From assembly GCF_003123725.1 (NCBI RefSeq), contig NZ_QETA01000002.1, positions 124,001-188,000 on the forward strand: a stretch of 64,000 nucleotides of DNA, in the 5' to 3' direction. The notes under the pieces are model-generated. The model did no database searches and was not told where the DNA came from. It saw only the letters and a list, made by a program, of their open reading frames with translations. The position numbers and the translations under genes are program-made. The DNA is from Corticimicrobacter populi. Its GTDB lineage: Bacteria > Pseudomonadota > Gammaproteobacteria > Burkholderiales > Burkholderiaceae_B. Below, piece by piece: positions 1 through 9,471 of this stretch. Positions within the stretch are counted from its first letter, which is position 1, and every line of letters starts with the position of its first letter.

Positions 1-1
1 C

Positions 2-319
2 CTGGTGTCGGGCGCGGCGATCCGTTTCGATGGGCAGGTCAGCGTATTCGACATGCGGCGCGACGATGCCCCCTGCTATCACTGCCTGTTTCCGGAGGCA
101 GAAGAGGCGGTGGAGTTGAATTGCGCCACCTCGGGTGTGTTTGCACCCCTCGTGGGCATCGTGGGCAGCCTGCAGGCTGCCGAAGCACTCAAAATATTGG
201 CCAGCGTGGGTGATACCCTGGCCGGCCGTCTGTTGCTGCTGGATGCGTTCAGCATGCAGTGGCGGACAGTGCGGGTCGCTCGCGACCCGGCCTGTCCGGT
301 GTGTGGGCATTACCAGTAG
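2..319 (+). CDS. MoeB/ThiF/HesA-family adenylyltransferase, C-terminal part
   Basis: This is the 3' end of a gene whose start lies left of the window; the frame is open from base 2. The visible 106 residues match the C-terminal half of E1-like enzymes that adenylate the C-terminus of MoaD or ThiS for molybdopterin or thiamine sulfur transfer. The opening LVSGAAIRFDGQ is typical of MoeB. Two Cys pairs, CYHC near the middle and CPVC at the end, are the structural zinc site. A Cys in the NCATSG segment matches the ThiF/UBA-type conserved cysteine. Whether it acts as MoeB, ThiF or both cannot be decided from this fragment. It overlaps tail to tail with the converging transporter gene by 10 bases. 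Confidence 0.85.
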   Translation: MVSGAAIRFDGQVSVFDMRRDDAPCYHCLFPEAEEAVELNCATSGVFAPLVGIVGSLQAAEALKILASVGDTLAGRLLLLDAFSMQWRTVRVARDPACPVCGHYQ

Positions 320-1803
320 CCCAGCACCTTCCACCAGATACCGCCGATGACGGCGAAGATGATCAGTTCGCAGACTGCCATCACGAAGCCGACCTGCCAC
401 CATTTGCCCATGCTCACGTAGCCACTGCCGAAGATGATCGGCGAAGTGCCCGTGGCATAGTGGGTGAGCGTCATCATGATGCACGAGGCAGCCGCCATGA
501 TCAGCATGAACACGTTGACGTACTCTGGCGGGATCAGGCTGACACCGACGGTCAGGAAAGCCAGCATCATGGCGCTGATGTGGGCCGTCGTGCTGGCAAA
601 GAAATAGTGCGAGAACAGGAAGATCAGGACCAGCACGGAGGCGGCCATTTCCCAGCTCATGCCGCTGCTGACGATACCGCTGCGCAGGCCTTCGGAGAAC
701 CACGAGATCACGCCGTGCTTGTTGAGCTGGCCGGCCATCATGACCAGCGCACCGAACCAGATCAGGGTATCCCAGGCACTTTTTTCGCTGAGCACATCAT
801 CCCAGGTAATGGTGCCGGTGAGCAGCAGCAGGAACAGGCCGAGCAGGGCGACGACGGTGGCATCGATCTTGAAGGCCGGGCCAAACAGCATGGCAGGAAC
901 GTCCGCCCACAGAACCAGCAGCAGGATGAAGACCGACATCATGACGATTTCTGGCGGACGAAGCTTGCCCAGCTTGCGCAATTCATCCTTGGCGAAGGTG
1001 ACGGCGTTGGGCGTATGCTTGATTTCCGGCGGTGCCAGGAAATAGATGATGATGGGCATCAGCAGGATGGCGACCAGGCCGGGCAGCAGCATGCACAGTG
1101 CCCAGGTGCCCCACGACAGGTGGAAGTCATTGTTGGTGGCCTTGGCGACGAAATCCACGACCAGCGGGTTGGGTGCCGTGGCCGTGATGAACATGGCCGA
1201 AGTAATCGGGTTGGCGTGATAGTTGACCAGGGCCAGATAGGTACCGATCTTGCCTTGCGTGCCTTTTTCCGGGTCGGAGTCGAAGGCATTGGCAATCGAG
1301 CGCATGATCGGGTGGACGATACCGCCGCCACGTGCCGTATTGCTGGGCGTGAAAGGTGCCAGCAACAGTTCGCAGACGGCCAGGCCGTAGCCGATACCGA
1401 TGGTGCGCTTGCCCAGCAGCGAAATGAAGATGTAGCCGATCCGGGCACCCAGGCCGGTTTTCTTCAGGCCGCGCGATATCAGGATGGAGACCACGATCAG
1501 CCAGATCAACGGGCTGGAGAAACTGCTCAGCGCATCGGCGATGGCCGCCTTGGACGAATCTGCCGTGACCTGTGACAGTGAGATGATCATGATGGCCATC
1601 ATCGACATCACGCCGATCACCATGACCTTCAGGATGATGGCGACGATGGTGGTGATGAAGATGGCCAGCAAGGCCCAGGATTTTGGTGTCAAGCCTTCTG
1701 GCGTAGGCACCAGCAGCAGGGCAAAAAGGACGAGGGTAGTGATGGTGGCCGGCCAGAACTTGAATGGTACGGCTTCTCTGAAGTATCTGAGCATGTTTAA
1801 CAT
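310..1803 (-). CDS. DASS-family anion:sodium symporter (dicarboxylate/citrate type)
   Basis: A 497-residue inner-membrane transporter with a dozen or so hydrophobic segments. It belongs to the divalent anion:Na+ symporter family (CitT, TtdT, YflS, plant 2-oxoglutarate/malate translocator). The two family signatures are visible: an SNT motif in the first repeat (TPSNTARGGG) and the matching loop in the second repeat (THYATGTSPIIFGSGY). A soluble loop follows PPEIKHTP, as in the YflS/SodiT branch. Substrates in the family are C4-dicarboxylates, citrate, tartrate or 2-oxoglutarate; the sequence does not say which. I chose the ATG at 1803, which has GAGAG about 8 bases upstream, over the in-frame GTG at 1824. 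It is transcribed alone from a promoter carrying a palindrome discussed separately. Confidence 0.88.
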   Translation of the reverse strand: MLNMLRYFREAVPFKFWPATITTLVLFALLLVPTPEGLTPKSWALLAIFITTIVAIILKVMVIGVMSMMAIMIISLSQVTADSSKAAIADALSSFSSPLIWLIVVSILISRGLKKTGLGARIGYIFISLLGKRTIGIGYGLAVCELLLAPFTPSNTARGGGIVHPIMRSIANAFDSDPEKGTQGKIGTYLALVNYHANPITSAMFITATAPNPLVVDFVAKATNNDFHLSWGTWALCMLLPGLVAILLMPIIIYFLAPPEIKHTPNAVTFAKDELRKLGKLRPPEIVMMSVFILLLVLWADVPAMLFGPAFKIDATVVALLGLFLLLLTGTITWDDVLSEKSAWDTLIWFGALVMMAGQLNKHGVISWFSEGLRSGIVSSGMSWEMAASVLVLIFLFSHYFFASTTAHISAMMLAFLTVGVSLIPPEYVNVFMLIMAAASCIMMTLTHYATGTSPIIFGSGYVSMGKWWQVGFVMAVCELIIFAVIGGIWWKVLGYW

Positions 1804-1873
1804 GGTCGGTCTCTCGTGATGCACTGGGTGCAGCCTTTGTGGGGCCTGGCCCGTTGATGAAAACGGTGGTTAC

Positions 1874-1901
1874 AGTATAACCGTGAATAAGGGTAAACCC
1901 T
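1874..1901 (-). promoter_or_regulatory. Putative promoter and AGGGTAAACCCT operator of the DASS transporter
   Basis: On the minus strand a TATACT -10-like hexamer lies at 1879-1874. The perfect 12-base palindrome AGGGTAAACCCT at 1890-1901 overlaps the expected -35 position. The same core occurs twice at 56129-56160 in front of an unrelated small gene. The role as an operator is inferred from position and recurrence. Confidence 0.45.
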
Positions 1902-1965
1902 GAAAATTTGTGTGGAAATTAGAATGGAGAATCATTATTGTTGAGGGGCAAAATGGTACCTCCAG

Positions 1966-1989
1966 AAAAGTCTGCCACATGCGGCAGAC
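1966..1989 (-). terminator. Rho-independent terminator after the nucleotidase gene
   Basis: Read on the minus strand, GTCTGCC and GGCAGAC form a 7-bp stem (1970-1976 with 1983-1989) with a 6-base loop, followed by TTTTCT. It sits just beyond the stop of the pyrimidine 5'-nucleotidase gene. Confidence 0.6.
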
Positions 1990-1995
1990 AGGTGA

Positions 1996-2811
1996 TCAGA
2001 CGAGGAAACGGGCGGATGCGTGAAGCAGCAGTTGCCGCAGATTGTTGATGCGCAGGTCGACATAGCCAGGCCGTCTGTAGTGCCTGCCGCCGAAAGGGGT
2101 ATGTGGATGGTGTATGTAGACCGTGCCCATGCCGATGGCACGGGCGGCACGAAGGTTGTTCAGCGTATCTTCGATCAGGATGGCGCGGTGTGCCTCGACA
2201 CCTTCACGGGCCAGGACATGGCGCAGCATGCTGCGCGAGGGTTTGGGCCGGAACTCGCCGTGCAACTGCATTTCTTCGATGCCCCACAGGCTGTCGAACA
2301 GGTGCAGGATGCCCAGGTGGCGCAGCACAGTCGTGGCATAGCAGAGCGGTGCGTTGGTCAGCAGGATGCGGCGTCCAGGCAGGCGCGCGAGCAGGCGTGG
2401 CAGATCGCGCTCGGCACGTATCAGGGGCGGGATGTCAAAGCCGTGGCTGCGCGCCAGGAATTCCCGGGCATCGACGCCATGATGGCGCACCATGCCGATC
2501 ATGGTGGCACCGTAGCGACGCCAGTAGCGCTCACGCAAGGTATTGGCCTGCGCTTCATCGACCTGCAACATGGACTGCACTGCCAACGTCATGTGCCGGT
2601 CGATCTGTGGAAAAATTGCATGCGAGGTGTCGTGCAGCGTATTGTCGAGGTCGAATAGCCAGACCGGGCCGTGTTTCGGGGCGGTATGTGCGCCATGGCC
2701 GACAACGCGATTGGAACGCAAACGCCTGGGCGGCCCTGCCAGGGTTCGTACCGGGCCGCGCGAAGGCGTCCCGGCTGGCGGTGGGCGAGGCCGATTCGGT
2801 GTGACGGGCAT
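1996..2811 (-). CDS. HAD-superfamily pyrimidine 5'-nucleotidase
   Basis: A 271-residue haloacid dehalogenase-type phosphatase of the yeast SDT1/PynA branch, expected to dephosphorylate pyrimidine (and some nicotinamide) mononucleotides. Motif I is FDLDNTLHD, about 50 residues in. Motif II is the LLTNAP segment, and the late motif is LIEDTLNNLRAA. The first ~45 residues are Arg/Pro rich and outside the domain. The ATG at 2811 is only 9 bases after the argB stop and no good internal ATG precedes motif I, so I keep this start. The argB-nucleotidase pair is common in Burkholderiales and suggests translational coupling. A short hairpin terminator follows. Confidence 0.82.
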   Translation of the reverse strand: MPVTPNRPRPPPAGTPSRGPVRTLAGPPRRLRSNRVVGHGAHTAPKHGPVWLFDLDNTLHDTSHAIFPQIDRHMTLAVQSMLQVDEAQANTLRERYWRRYGATMIGMVRHHGVDAREFLARSHGFDIPPLIRAERDLPRLLARLPGRRILLTNAPLCYATTVLRHLGILHLFDSLWGIEEMQLHGEFRPKPSRSMLRHVLAREGVEAHRAILIEDTLNNLRAARAIGMGTVYIHHPHTPFGGRHYRRPGYVDLRINNLRQLLLHASARFLV

Positions 2812-2820
2812 GCCTGGGTA

Positions 2821-3789
<969 letters not shown>

Positions 3790-3877
3790 TCATTGTAGCC
3801 AGTGAAACCGGCTGCGCGATAGGGGCTTGTGGCCGCGGAGCGCCTCGCAGGGAGCACAGGGATCAGCGTTGCATCCA

Positions 3878-3920
3878 TATTTCAATATAGCTTTAATATA
3901 TAAGAATGACGATTGAAATA
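3878..3920. promoter_or_regulatory. AT-rich leader with a 9-bp inverted repeat before metN
   Basis: The 243-base gap between argB and metN contains an AT-rich patch in otherwise G+C-rich DNA. TATTTCAAT at 3878-3886 is repeated inverted as ATTGAAATA at 3912-3920, with TATATA-like stretches between and just after it. This is the likely metNIQ promoter and may be an operator. I see no recognisable SAM riboswitch fold and cannot name the regulator. Confidence 0.35.
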
Positions 3921-3987
3921 ACTATATATTTATCTGCCGCCCAGGGCTCTCGGGATTTTCCCGGGTGCGCAACGAGGTTGAACCGCC

Positions 3988-5001
3988 GTGATTGAACTGT
4001 CGCATCTCACCAAGCATTACCGCACGCCGGATGGCGGGATGCATGCTGCGCTGGCGGGTGTCAGTCTGCAGGTCCGCAAGGGCGAGGTTTTTGGCATCAT
4101 CGGTCGTTCTGGTGCCGGAAAAAGCACGCTGATCCGCATGATCAATCTGCTGGAGCGTCCTGATGCGGGCAGTGTGCGCATCGGCGACGAAGACATTACC
4201 GGGCTGCAGGGCGCTGCCCTGCGGCAATTGCGCCAGCGTATCGGCATGGTGTTCCAGCATTTCAATCTGCTGGATTCCCGTACCGTGTTCGAAAACGTGC
4301 GCTTCCCGCTGCGGCTGGCAGGCGTGTCGCGTCGCGAAGCCGAACAGCGGGTCGCCGAGGTACTCGCGCTGGTTGGCCTGGAAGGCCAGCAGCACAAGTA
4401 TCCGCGCCAGTTGTCGGGTGGTCAGCGCCAGCGTGTCGGAATTGCCCGTGCCCTGGCCAACCGACCTGAGGTCTTGCTGTGCGACGAGGCGACGTCGGCG
4501 CTGGATCCCGAAACCACGCAGGCCATTCTCAAGCTGCTGATGGAGATCAACCAGCAGCTTGGTCTGACCATTGTGCTGATTACACATGGCATGGATGTGA
4601 TCCGGCGCATCTGCGATCGGGTGGCGGTGATCGAAGGCGGGCGCATCGTCGAGGAAGGGCCGGTGGTGGATGTCTTCCTGCATCCTCGCCATGAAGTCAC
4701 GCAGGCATTGCTGGCCGAAAGCGGTATCGATGCCCAGGGCTGGGAGGCACTGGCCGAGGGCGTCAATGGCCGGCTGGTGAGACTGAGCTTTCGCGAGGAT
4801 GCCATTGCCCAGCCGGTGCTGAGCAGGATCAGCCGTGACCTGGCGCTGGATCTCAGTATCCTTCAGGGGTCGGTTGGGCGGATCAAGAATACGGCCTATG
4901 GTCAACTGGTGTTGGCTGTATCCGGCACCGATGCCGCACTGGCCCAGCTCCCCGAGGTGCTGGCGCGGGAAGGGATTGAATTCGAGGAGTTGAAGGCATG
5001 A
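3988..5001 (+). CDS. metN: Methionine ABC importer, ATP-binding subunit
   Basis: A 337-residue ATPase that powers D/L-methionine uptake together with MetI and MetQ. It carries Walker A (GRSGAGKST, about residue 38), the signature LSGGQRQRV, Walker B (LLCDEATSALDP) and the switch His in LITHGMD. The last ~90 residues form the NIL/ACT-like regulatory domain, which in E. coli MetN binds methionine and shuts down transport. The start codon is GTG. The stop overlaps the metI start by four bases (ATGA), so metNI are translationally coupled. Confidence 0.95.
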   Translation: MIELSHLTKHYRTPDGGMHAALAGVSLQVRKGEVFGIIGRSGAGKSTLIRMINLLERPDAGSVRIGDEDITGLQGAALRQLRQRIGMVFQHFNLLDSRTVFENVRFPLRLAGVSRREAEQRVAEVLALVGLEGQQHKYPRQLSGGQRQRVGIARALANRPEVLLCDEATSALDPETTQAILKLLMEINQQLGLTIVLITHGMDVIRRICDRVAVIEGGRIVEEGPVVDVFLHPRHEVTQALLAESGIDAQGWEALAEGVNGRLVRLSFREDAIAQPVLSRISRDLALDLSILQGSVGRIKNTAYGQLVLAVSGTDAALAQLPEVLAREGIEFEELKA

Positions 5002-5672
5002 GCGGATTCTGGCAATCCCTGGCAGGCATGGACTGGTGGATGATTCTGGAGGCCACCGGCGATACCTTGCTCATGACGGGACTGGCACTGCTGTTCACGA
5101 TATTGATCGGCCTGCCCCTGGGGGTCGTGTTGTTCCTGACCGGGCGTGGGCAGATGCTGGAAAACCGTGCGCTCTACGGGCTGCTGTCCATTTGCGTGAA
5201 TGTGCTGCGGTCTGTCCCGTTCCTGATCCTGCTGATCGTGATGATTCCGCTGACCCGCATGCTGGCAGGCACCTCGCTGGGCGTGGCAGGTTCGGTGCCA
5301 CCGCTGGTGGCGAGTGCGGCACCGTTCTTTGCCCGCCTGGTCGAGAATGCCTTGCGCGAACTGGATCCTGGCGTCATGGAGGCGTGCCAGGCACTGGGTG
5401 CCGACTCGGGGCAGACGGTTTGGTGGGCGCTGCTGCCGGAGGCGACGACGGCTATCGTGGCGGCGGTGATCGTGACTGCCATTACGCTGGTGGGTTATTC
5501 GGCCATGTCGGGTGTGATCGGTGGTGGCGGCCTTGGTGATCTGGCCGTGCGTTTCGGTTATCAGCGCTACCAGACCGATGTCATGGTCGTGACTGTTTCC
5601 ATTCTGGTCGTGATGGTCCAGTTGACCCAGGTCTTTGGCGACTGGCTGGTGGTCAGGCTCAAGCGCAAGTGA
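4998..5672 (+). CDS. metI: Methionine ABC importer, permease subunit
   Basis: A 224-residue inner-membrane permease with five predicted membrane segments. The cytoplasmic coupling loop LRELDPGVMEACQALGADS carries the EAA-type motif that docks onto MetN. The length is typical for MetI (about 217). It is coupled to metN by an ATGA overlap and followed by metQ after about 30 bases, giving the classic metNIQ operon. Confidence 0.94.
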   Translation: MSGFWQSLAGMDWWMILEATGDTLLMTGLALLFTILIGLPLGVVLFLTGRGQMLENRALYGLLSICVNVLRSVPFLILLIVMIPLTRMLAGTSLGVAGSVPPLVASAAPFFARLVENALRELDPGVMEACQALGADSGQTVWWALLPEATTAIVAAVIVTAITLVGYSAMSGVIGGGGLGDLAVRFGYQRYQTDVMVVTVSILVVMVQLTQVFGDWLVVRLKRK

Positions 5673-5701
5673 GTTTTTATTTATTTTTTTGGGAGAAACC
5701 T

Positions 5702-6490
5702 ATGAAACTGAAGCAACTCGTGGTGGCGCTGGGCGCCTCGGTCCTGGCTGTGAGCGCATCGGCCAGTTTTGCCGGCAAGCTGTCTGTGGCGGCAACGCCG
5801 GTGCCGCATGCGGAGATCCTCGAATTCGCCAAGCCCGAGCTGGCCAAGCAGGGTGTCGAACTGGACATCAAGGTTTTCAATGACTACGTGCAGCCCAACC
5901 TGCAGGTCTTCGAGAAGCAACTGGACGTCAATTTCTTCCAGCATCAGCCCTATCTCGACACCTTCAACAAGGATCGTGGCACGGATCTGGTCAGCGTCGG
6001 CTTGGTCCATGTCGAGCCGTTCGGCATCTACTCGCGCAAGATCAAGGATCTTGCCGAGTTGAAGGATGGTGCGACCGTGGCGATTCCCAACGACCCCTCG
6101 AACGGCGGCCGGGCGCTGCTCCTGCTGCAGAAAGCCGGGCTGATTACGCTCAAGGATCCGTCCAACATCCTGGCGACGGCACGCGACGTGGCCGAGAATC
6201 CCCGCAAGCTGAAATTCCGCGAGCTTGAGGCCGCCACGCTGCCGCGCGTGCTGGAGGACGTGGATGTCGCGCTGATCAATACCAACTATGCGCTGGAAGC
6301 CGGCCTGGTCCCGACCACGGATGCCTTGCTGATCGAAGGTTCGGATTCGCCCTATGCCAACCTGGTGGCAGCGCGTCCCGACAACAAGGACAGTGCCGAT
6401 GTGCAGACCCTGATCGAGGTGCTGCATTCGCCCGAGGTCAAGGCTTTCATCCTGGAAAAGTACAAGGGTGCTGTCGTGCCGGCGTTCTGA
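5702..6490 (+). CDS. metQ: Methionine-binding periplasmic protein
   Basis: A 262-residue substrate-binding protein of the NlpA/MetQ family that delivers methionine to MetNI. Family segments include FNDYVQPN, NFFQHQPYLD, AIPNDPSNGGRALLLL and DSPYANLVA. The start at 5702 follows GGGAGAAACCT; an upstream in-frame start overlapping metI would only add a non-signal stretch. It has a cleavable signal peptide (cut likely after SASFA). There is no Cys for lipid attachment, unlike E. coli MetQ, so it should be soluble in the periplasm. A strong terminator follows. Confidence 0.94.
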   Translation: MKLKQLVVALGASVLAVSASASFAGKLSVAATPVPHAEILEFAKPELAKQGVELDIKVFNDYVQPNLQVFEKQLDVNFFQHQPYLDTFNKDRGTDLVSVGLVHVEPFGIYSRKIKDLAELKDGATVAIPNDPSNGGRALLLLQKAGLITLKDPSNILATARDVAENPRKLKFRELEAATLPRVLEDVDVALINTNYALEAGLVPTTDALLIEGSDSPYANLVAARPDNKDSADVQTLIEVLHSPEVKAFILEKYKGAVVPAF

Positions 6491-6515
6491 TGGTCTAGTT
6501 CTTTGTGAACTATCG

Positions 6516-6547
6516 AAAATGGCTGCCAATGAGGCAGCCATTTTTTT
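6516..6547. terminator. Bidirectional terminator between metQ and the thioredoxin gene
   Basis: AAAATGGCTGCC (6516-6527) pairs perfectly with GGCAGCCATTTT (6533-6544) across a 5-base loop. T-runs on one side and A-runs on the other let it stop transcription from both converging units. Confidence 0.85.
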
Positions 6548-6585
6548 CGCCGGGCCCGGCCCCTTTTGGGGCGAGCTTGCCCCGG

Positions 6586-7077
6586 TCAGCCTGCCAGCGC
6601 TTTTTCCAGCGTCGCGAGGAATTCTTTCTTGTCGTATTCGCCCAGGTAACGCTTGACGATATTGCCCTGACGATCGATCAGGAAGGCTACGGGGGTCAGC
6701 CGGATGTCGCCGAACGCCTCGGCCAGCTCGCCGTTCTTGTCGAGGGCGACAGGAAAGGGCAACTGGCGCGTCTCGATAAAGTTTTCGACATAACTGGGCG
6801 GGTCGTAGCGCATGGCCACGGCGATCATGTCGAAGCCCTTGTCGTGATAGGTGTTGTAGTAGTCGATGTTGTCGGGCATCTGCTTGACGCAGGTGACGCA
6901 ACTCGTGGCCCAGAATTTGACCAGTGTGACCTTGCCACGCAGGTCATCCGTGGTGACGGACTGGCCATTCATGAGATTGAACGTGACCTGGGGGGCCGGC
7001 GTCTTGCCTGGCAGGAAGAACCAGGCGGCTACGCCGGCAACGGCGGCCAGGGCAACTGCAGCGATTATTTTTTTCAC
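6586..7077 (-). CDS. TlpA/ResA-like membrane-anchored thioredoxin
   Basis: A 163-residue periplasm-facing thiol-disulfide protein. Residues about 4-22 form an uncleaved signal anchor. The rest is a redoxin fold with the active site CVTC in the WATSCVTC segment and the cis-Pro in LTPVAFLID. Family members reduce apocytochrome c or copper-binding proteins; which client is used here is not visible. The start is GTG, preceding KKIIAAV. It lies 24 bases downstream of dolP and probably forms the end of a diaA-dolP-thioredoxin operon. Confidence 0.85.
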   Translation of the reverse strand: MKKIIAAVALAAVAGVAAWFFLPGKTPAPQVTFNLMNGQSVTTDDLRGKVTLVKFWATSCVTCVKQMPDNIDYYNTYHDKGFDMIAVAMRYDPPSYVENFIETRQLPFPVALDKNGELAEAFGDIRLTPVAFLIDRQGNIVKRYLGEYDKKEFLATLEKALAG

Positions 7078-7101
7078 GATGGCGTGTTTATCTGCGAAGG
7101 G

Positions 7102-7785
7102 TCAAGGGGTGATGGTTTCAGCCTGGCTTTCCTGTTGGCGTTTTGTCTCGGCCTTGCGTTGTTCTTCGGCCAGACGGGCGGCTTCTTCCGGCGTCAGAAT
7201 CTCGAACAGTTTGACGACCTCGCGGACGCCCGACACGCTGGCGGCAGCGGCGGCTGCCAGATTGCCTTCGTGCTGGGTGACGCGACCCATCAGGTAGACG
7301 ACGCCGCGTTCGGCGGTGACGGTGATGGTGCGGGATGGGACATCGCGGGTATTGATCAGCGTGGTCCGTACCTTGGAGGCCAGCCAGGAGTTGCCCGAGC
7401 GCTCGCTGAAGCTGGCCGGCGGGCCGATGTTGAGCTGATTGATGACTTCCTTGACGTTTTCGACACCTTGGGCGACGCGTGTGGCTTCGTCCTTGTCCGT
7501 TTGGTTGGCGACATCTCCGGTCAACAGGACACGGTGCTGGTAGGCAGAAGCATTGATGCGGGCGCGATCACCGAAGTGCTGGGCTTCGGCGCTGTCGACT
7601 TTGATGGCAATGCTCTGGTCTTCGAGCTGCGTGCCAGCCGTGCGGCGGTCGGTGACGACCACGGCAGTGGTGGCGGCAGCGCCGCCGACGATCAGCGGGG
7701 CGCAGGCGGACAGGGTGGTGGCCGCGAGAACGCCGCAAAGGGCGAGGGTGCCGGGCAGGCGGCGGGCAGATTGTGACTTGATCAT
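7102..7785 (-). CDS. dolP: BON-domain outer-membrane lipoprotein, DolP-like
   Basis: A 227-residue lipoprotein with a lipobox (LSAC, Cys about residue 28) followed by two BON domains, roughly residues 45-120 and 125-195. It ends in a charged, probably flexible tail. DolP (YraP) sits at the outer membrane, binds anionic phospholipid near the division site and supports envelope integrity and BAM function. Its start overlaps the diaA stop by four bases (ATGA). The diaA-dolP pairing is the same as in E. coli and Bordetella, which supports the name. Confidence 0.88.
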   Translation of the reverse strand: MIKSQSARRLPGTLALCGVLAATTLSACAPLIVGGAAATTAVVVTDRRTAGTQLEDQSIAIKVDSAEAQHFGDRARINASAYQHRVLLTGDVANQTDKDEATRVAQGVENVKEVINQLNIGPPASFSERSGNSWLASKVRTTLINTRDVPSRTITVTAERGVVYLMGRVTQHEGNLAAAAAASVSGVREVVKLFEILTPEEAARLAEEQRKAETKRQQESQAETITP

Positions 7786-8375
7786 GCCGGGTCTCCTAGC
7801 AGGTAGGCGTCCACGCCATCACACAGTGCATGCAGCAGCAGGATATGGACTTCCTGGATGCGCATGGTGCGATCGTGCGGAACGCAAAGGTGTATGTCTT
7901 CGGGGCCGAGCCGCGTACCGATCCGGCCGCCGCCCTTGCCGGTTAGCGCGATGACTCGCATTTCGCGCTCATGGGCTGCATCTATTGACCGCAATACGTT
8001 CTCGGAGTTCCCGCTGGTGGAAATGGCGACCAGGACGTCGCCCGGACGGCCCAGTGCGGTGACCTGCCGTTCGAAAATCTGGTCGTAGCTGTAGTCGTTG
8101 GCGATCGCCGTCATGATGGACGTGTCGGTATTGAGTGCGACGCCGGCCAGGGGCAGTCGGTCACGCTCGAAGCGGCCGACCAGTTCGGCGATGAAGTGCT
8201 GGGCATCGGCGGCGGAGCCACCATTGCCGCAGGCCAGGATCTTGCCGTCGTTCATCAGTGCCGAGAACAGCAGGTCCACACCTGCGGCAGTAGGTTCGGA
8301 AAGGGCGAGAATGCTTTGTTCGAGCAGTGCGATGCTGTCGCGAAAGTGGCCGCTGATGCGTGAGGTCATATCCAT
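7782..8375 (-). CDS. diaA: SIS-domain protein DiaA (DnaA-associating; GmhA-like)
   Basis: A 197-residue phosphosugar-isomerase-fold protein with the signature CGNGGSAADAQHF and the STSGNSENV phosphate loop. E. coli DiaA, encoded next to dolP, binds DnaA and promotes timely initiation. The fold is shared with phosphoheptose isomerase GmhA, and many annotations use that name. I prefer DiaA because of the ATGA overlap with dolP, but sequence alone does not exclude heptose isomerase activity. Confidence 0.82.
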   Translation of the reverse strand: MDMTSRISGHFRDSIALLEQSILALSEPTAAGVDLLFSALMNDGKILACGNGGSAADAQHFIAELVGRFERDRLPLAGVALNTDTSIMTAIANDYSYDQIFERQVTALGRPGDVLVAISTSGNSENVLRSIDAAHEREMRVIALTGKGGGRIGTRLGPEDIHLCVPHDRTMRIQEVHILLLHALCDGVDAYLLGDPA

Positions 8376-8433
8376 GGCGGGAGAGTTTCATGATGCCAAA
8401 GAAGAAATATACCCCGCTTTTGATATACCGGTG

Positions 8434-9417
8434 TCAGCAGACGTGACGGCCTGTGCTGTCTGTGTGCTCCTGTTCAGTCCCTGCCGTGTTGCGGACCAGA
8501 ATCAGCTCTGCGGCGATGGCAACGGCGATTTCGGCGGGGGTGCGACTGGCAATGCGCAGGCCGACCGGGCCCCGCAGGCGCGCAATCTGGACCGGTGTGA
8601 GGTCAAACAGTGCCAGCCGTGCGCGCCGCTTTTCCTGATTGACCCGGGAGCCAAGGGCACCCACGTAGAAGGCCGGCGATTTCAGGGCTTCAAGCAATGC
8701 CATGTCGTCGAGCTTGGGGTCGTGGGTCAGTGCCACGATGGCGGTGCGTGTATCGATATCAAGTTCGAGCACGGCATCGTCGGGCATCAGTGTGCTCAGC
8801 GTGGTACGAGGCTCCTGCCATTCCTGGAAGAATTCTTCGCGTGGGTCGCAGACCGTGACATGGAAATCCAGCGTGGCGGCAATCGACGACAGGACGCGCG
8901 CGGTCTGGTTGGCACCAATGATGAGCAGATGCCAGCGCGGGCCATAGACACTGCGGAATAACCCGTCACCGAGCCCCGGACTGTCATCGGGGGTTGCAGG
9001 CTGCAGGCTGGAGAGACCGGTCTGCATATCCAGGGTGCGCAGGATGGATTGGTGCGCCTGAATGGCGTCCAGCACCGGATCGAGCCAACAGGTGTCGGCC
9101 AGCGGTTCGCAGACCAGGCGCAGTGTGCCACCACAGGGCAGGCCGAAACGGTTGGCTTCTTCTTGCGTGAGGCCATATGTCAGGCTGGCGGGCTCCGCCG
9201 GCAGCGTGCTCTCGCGGGCGCGCACGATCAGGTCATCCTCGATGCAGCCACCCGAGACTGATCCCACGACATGGCCATCGGCACGGACGGCTAGCATGGC
9301 TCCCGGCTGGCGGGGGGCGGATCCCCAGGTTTGCACGACGGTCACCAGGTGGGTGGTGTGGCCGCGTCTGACCCAGTCGCGGGCGCGTTGCAGTACGTCC
9401 AGATCCAGGGCATTCAT
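8434..9417 (-). CDS. XdhC/CoxI-family molybdenum cofactor maturation protein
   Basis: A 327-residue protein of the XdhC family, which binds molybdenum cofactor, helps its sulfuration and hands it to xanthine-oxidase-type enzymes. The N-terminal domain has the conserved VSGGCIE motif near residue 55 and a CGG segment around residue 115. The C-terminal half is a Rossmann-like domain ending in the LGSR and GLRI.SRTPAEIAVAI segments. It diverges from the MocA-like gene and lies beside a molybdenum hydroxylase operon, its obvious client. I see no other client in the window. Confidence 0.88.
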   Translation of the reverse strand: MNALDLDVLQRARDWVRRGHTTHLVTVVQTWGSAPRQPGAMLAVRADGHVVGSVSGGCIEDDLIVRARESTLPAEPASLTYGLTQEEANRFGLPCGGTLRLVCEPLADTCWLDPVLDAIQAHQSILRTLDMQTGLSSLQPATPDDSPGLGDGLFRSVYGPRWHLLIIGANQTARVLSSIAATLDFHVTVCDPREEFFQEWQEPRTTLSTLMPDDAVLELDIDTRTAIVALTHDPKLDDMALLEALKSPAFYVGALGSRVNQEKRRARLALFDLTPVQIARLRGPVGLRIASRTPAEIAVAIAAELILVRNTAGTEQEHTDSTGRHVC

Positions 9418-9471
9418 GCGGAGCGTCCTATGTCCTATGGTTTGGAAGGCGTTGAATATATACTAAAGCGC

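Noticed and set aside
259-1575. Long plus-strand reading frame opposite the DASS transporter
   Set aside because: It is the antisense of a clear multi-helix transporter; its protein is His/Gln/Asp-rich with no domain.
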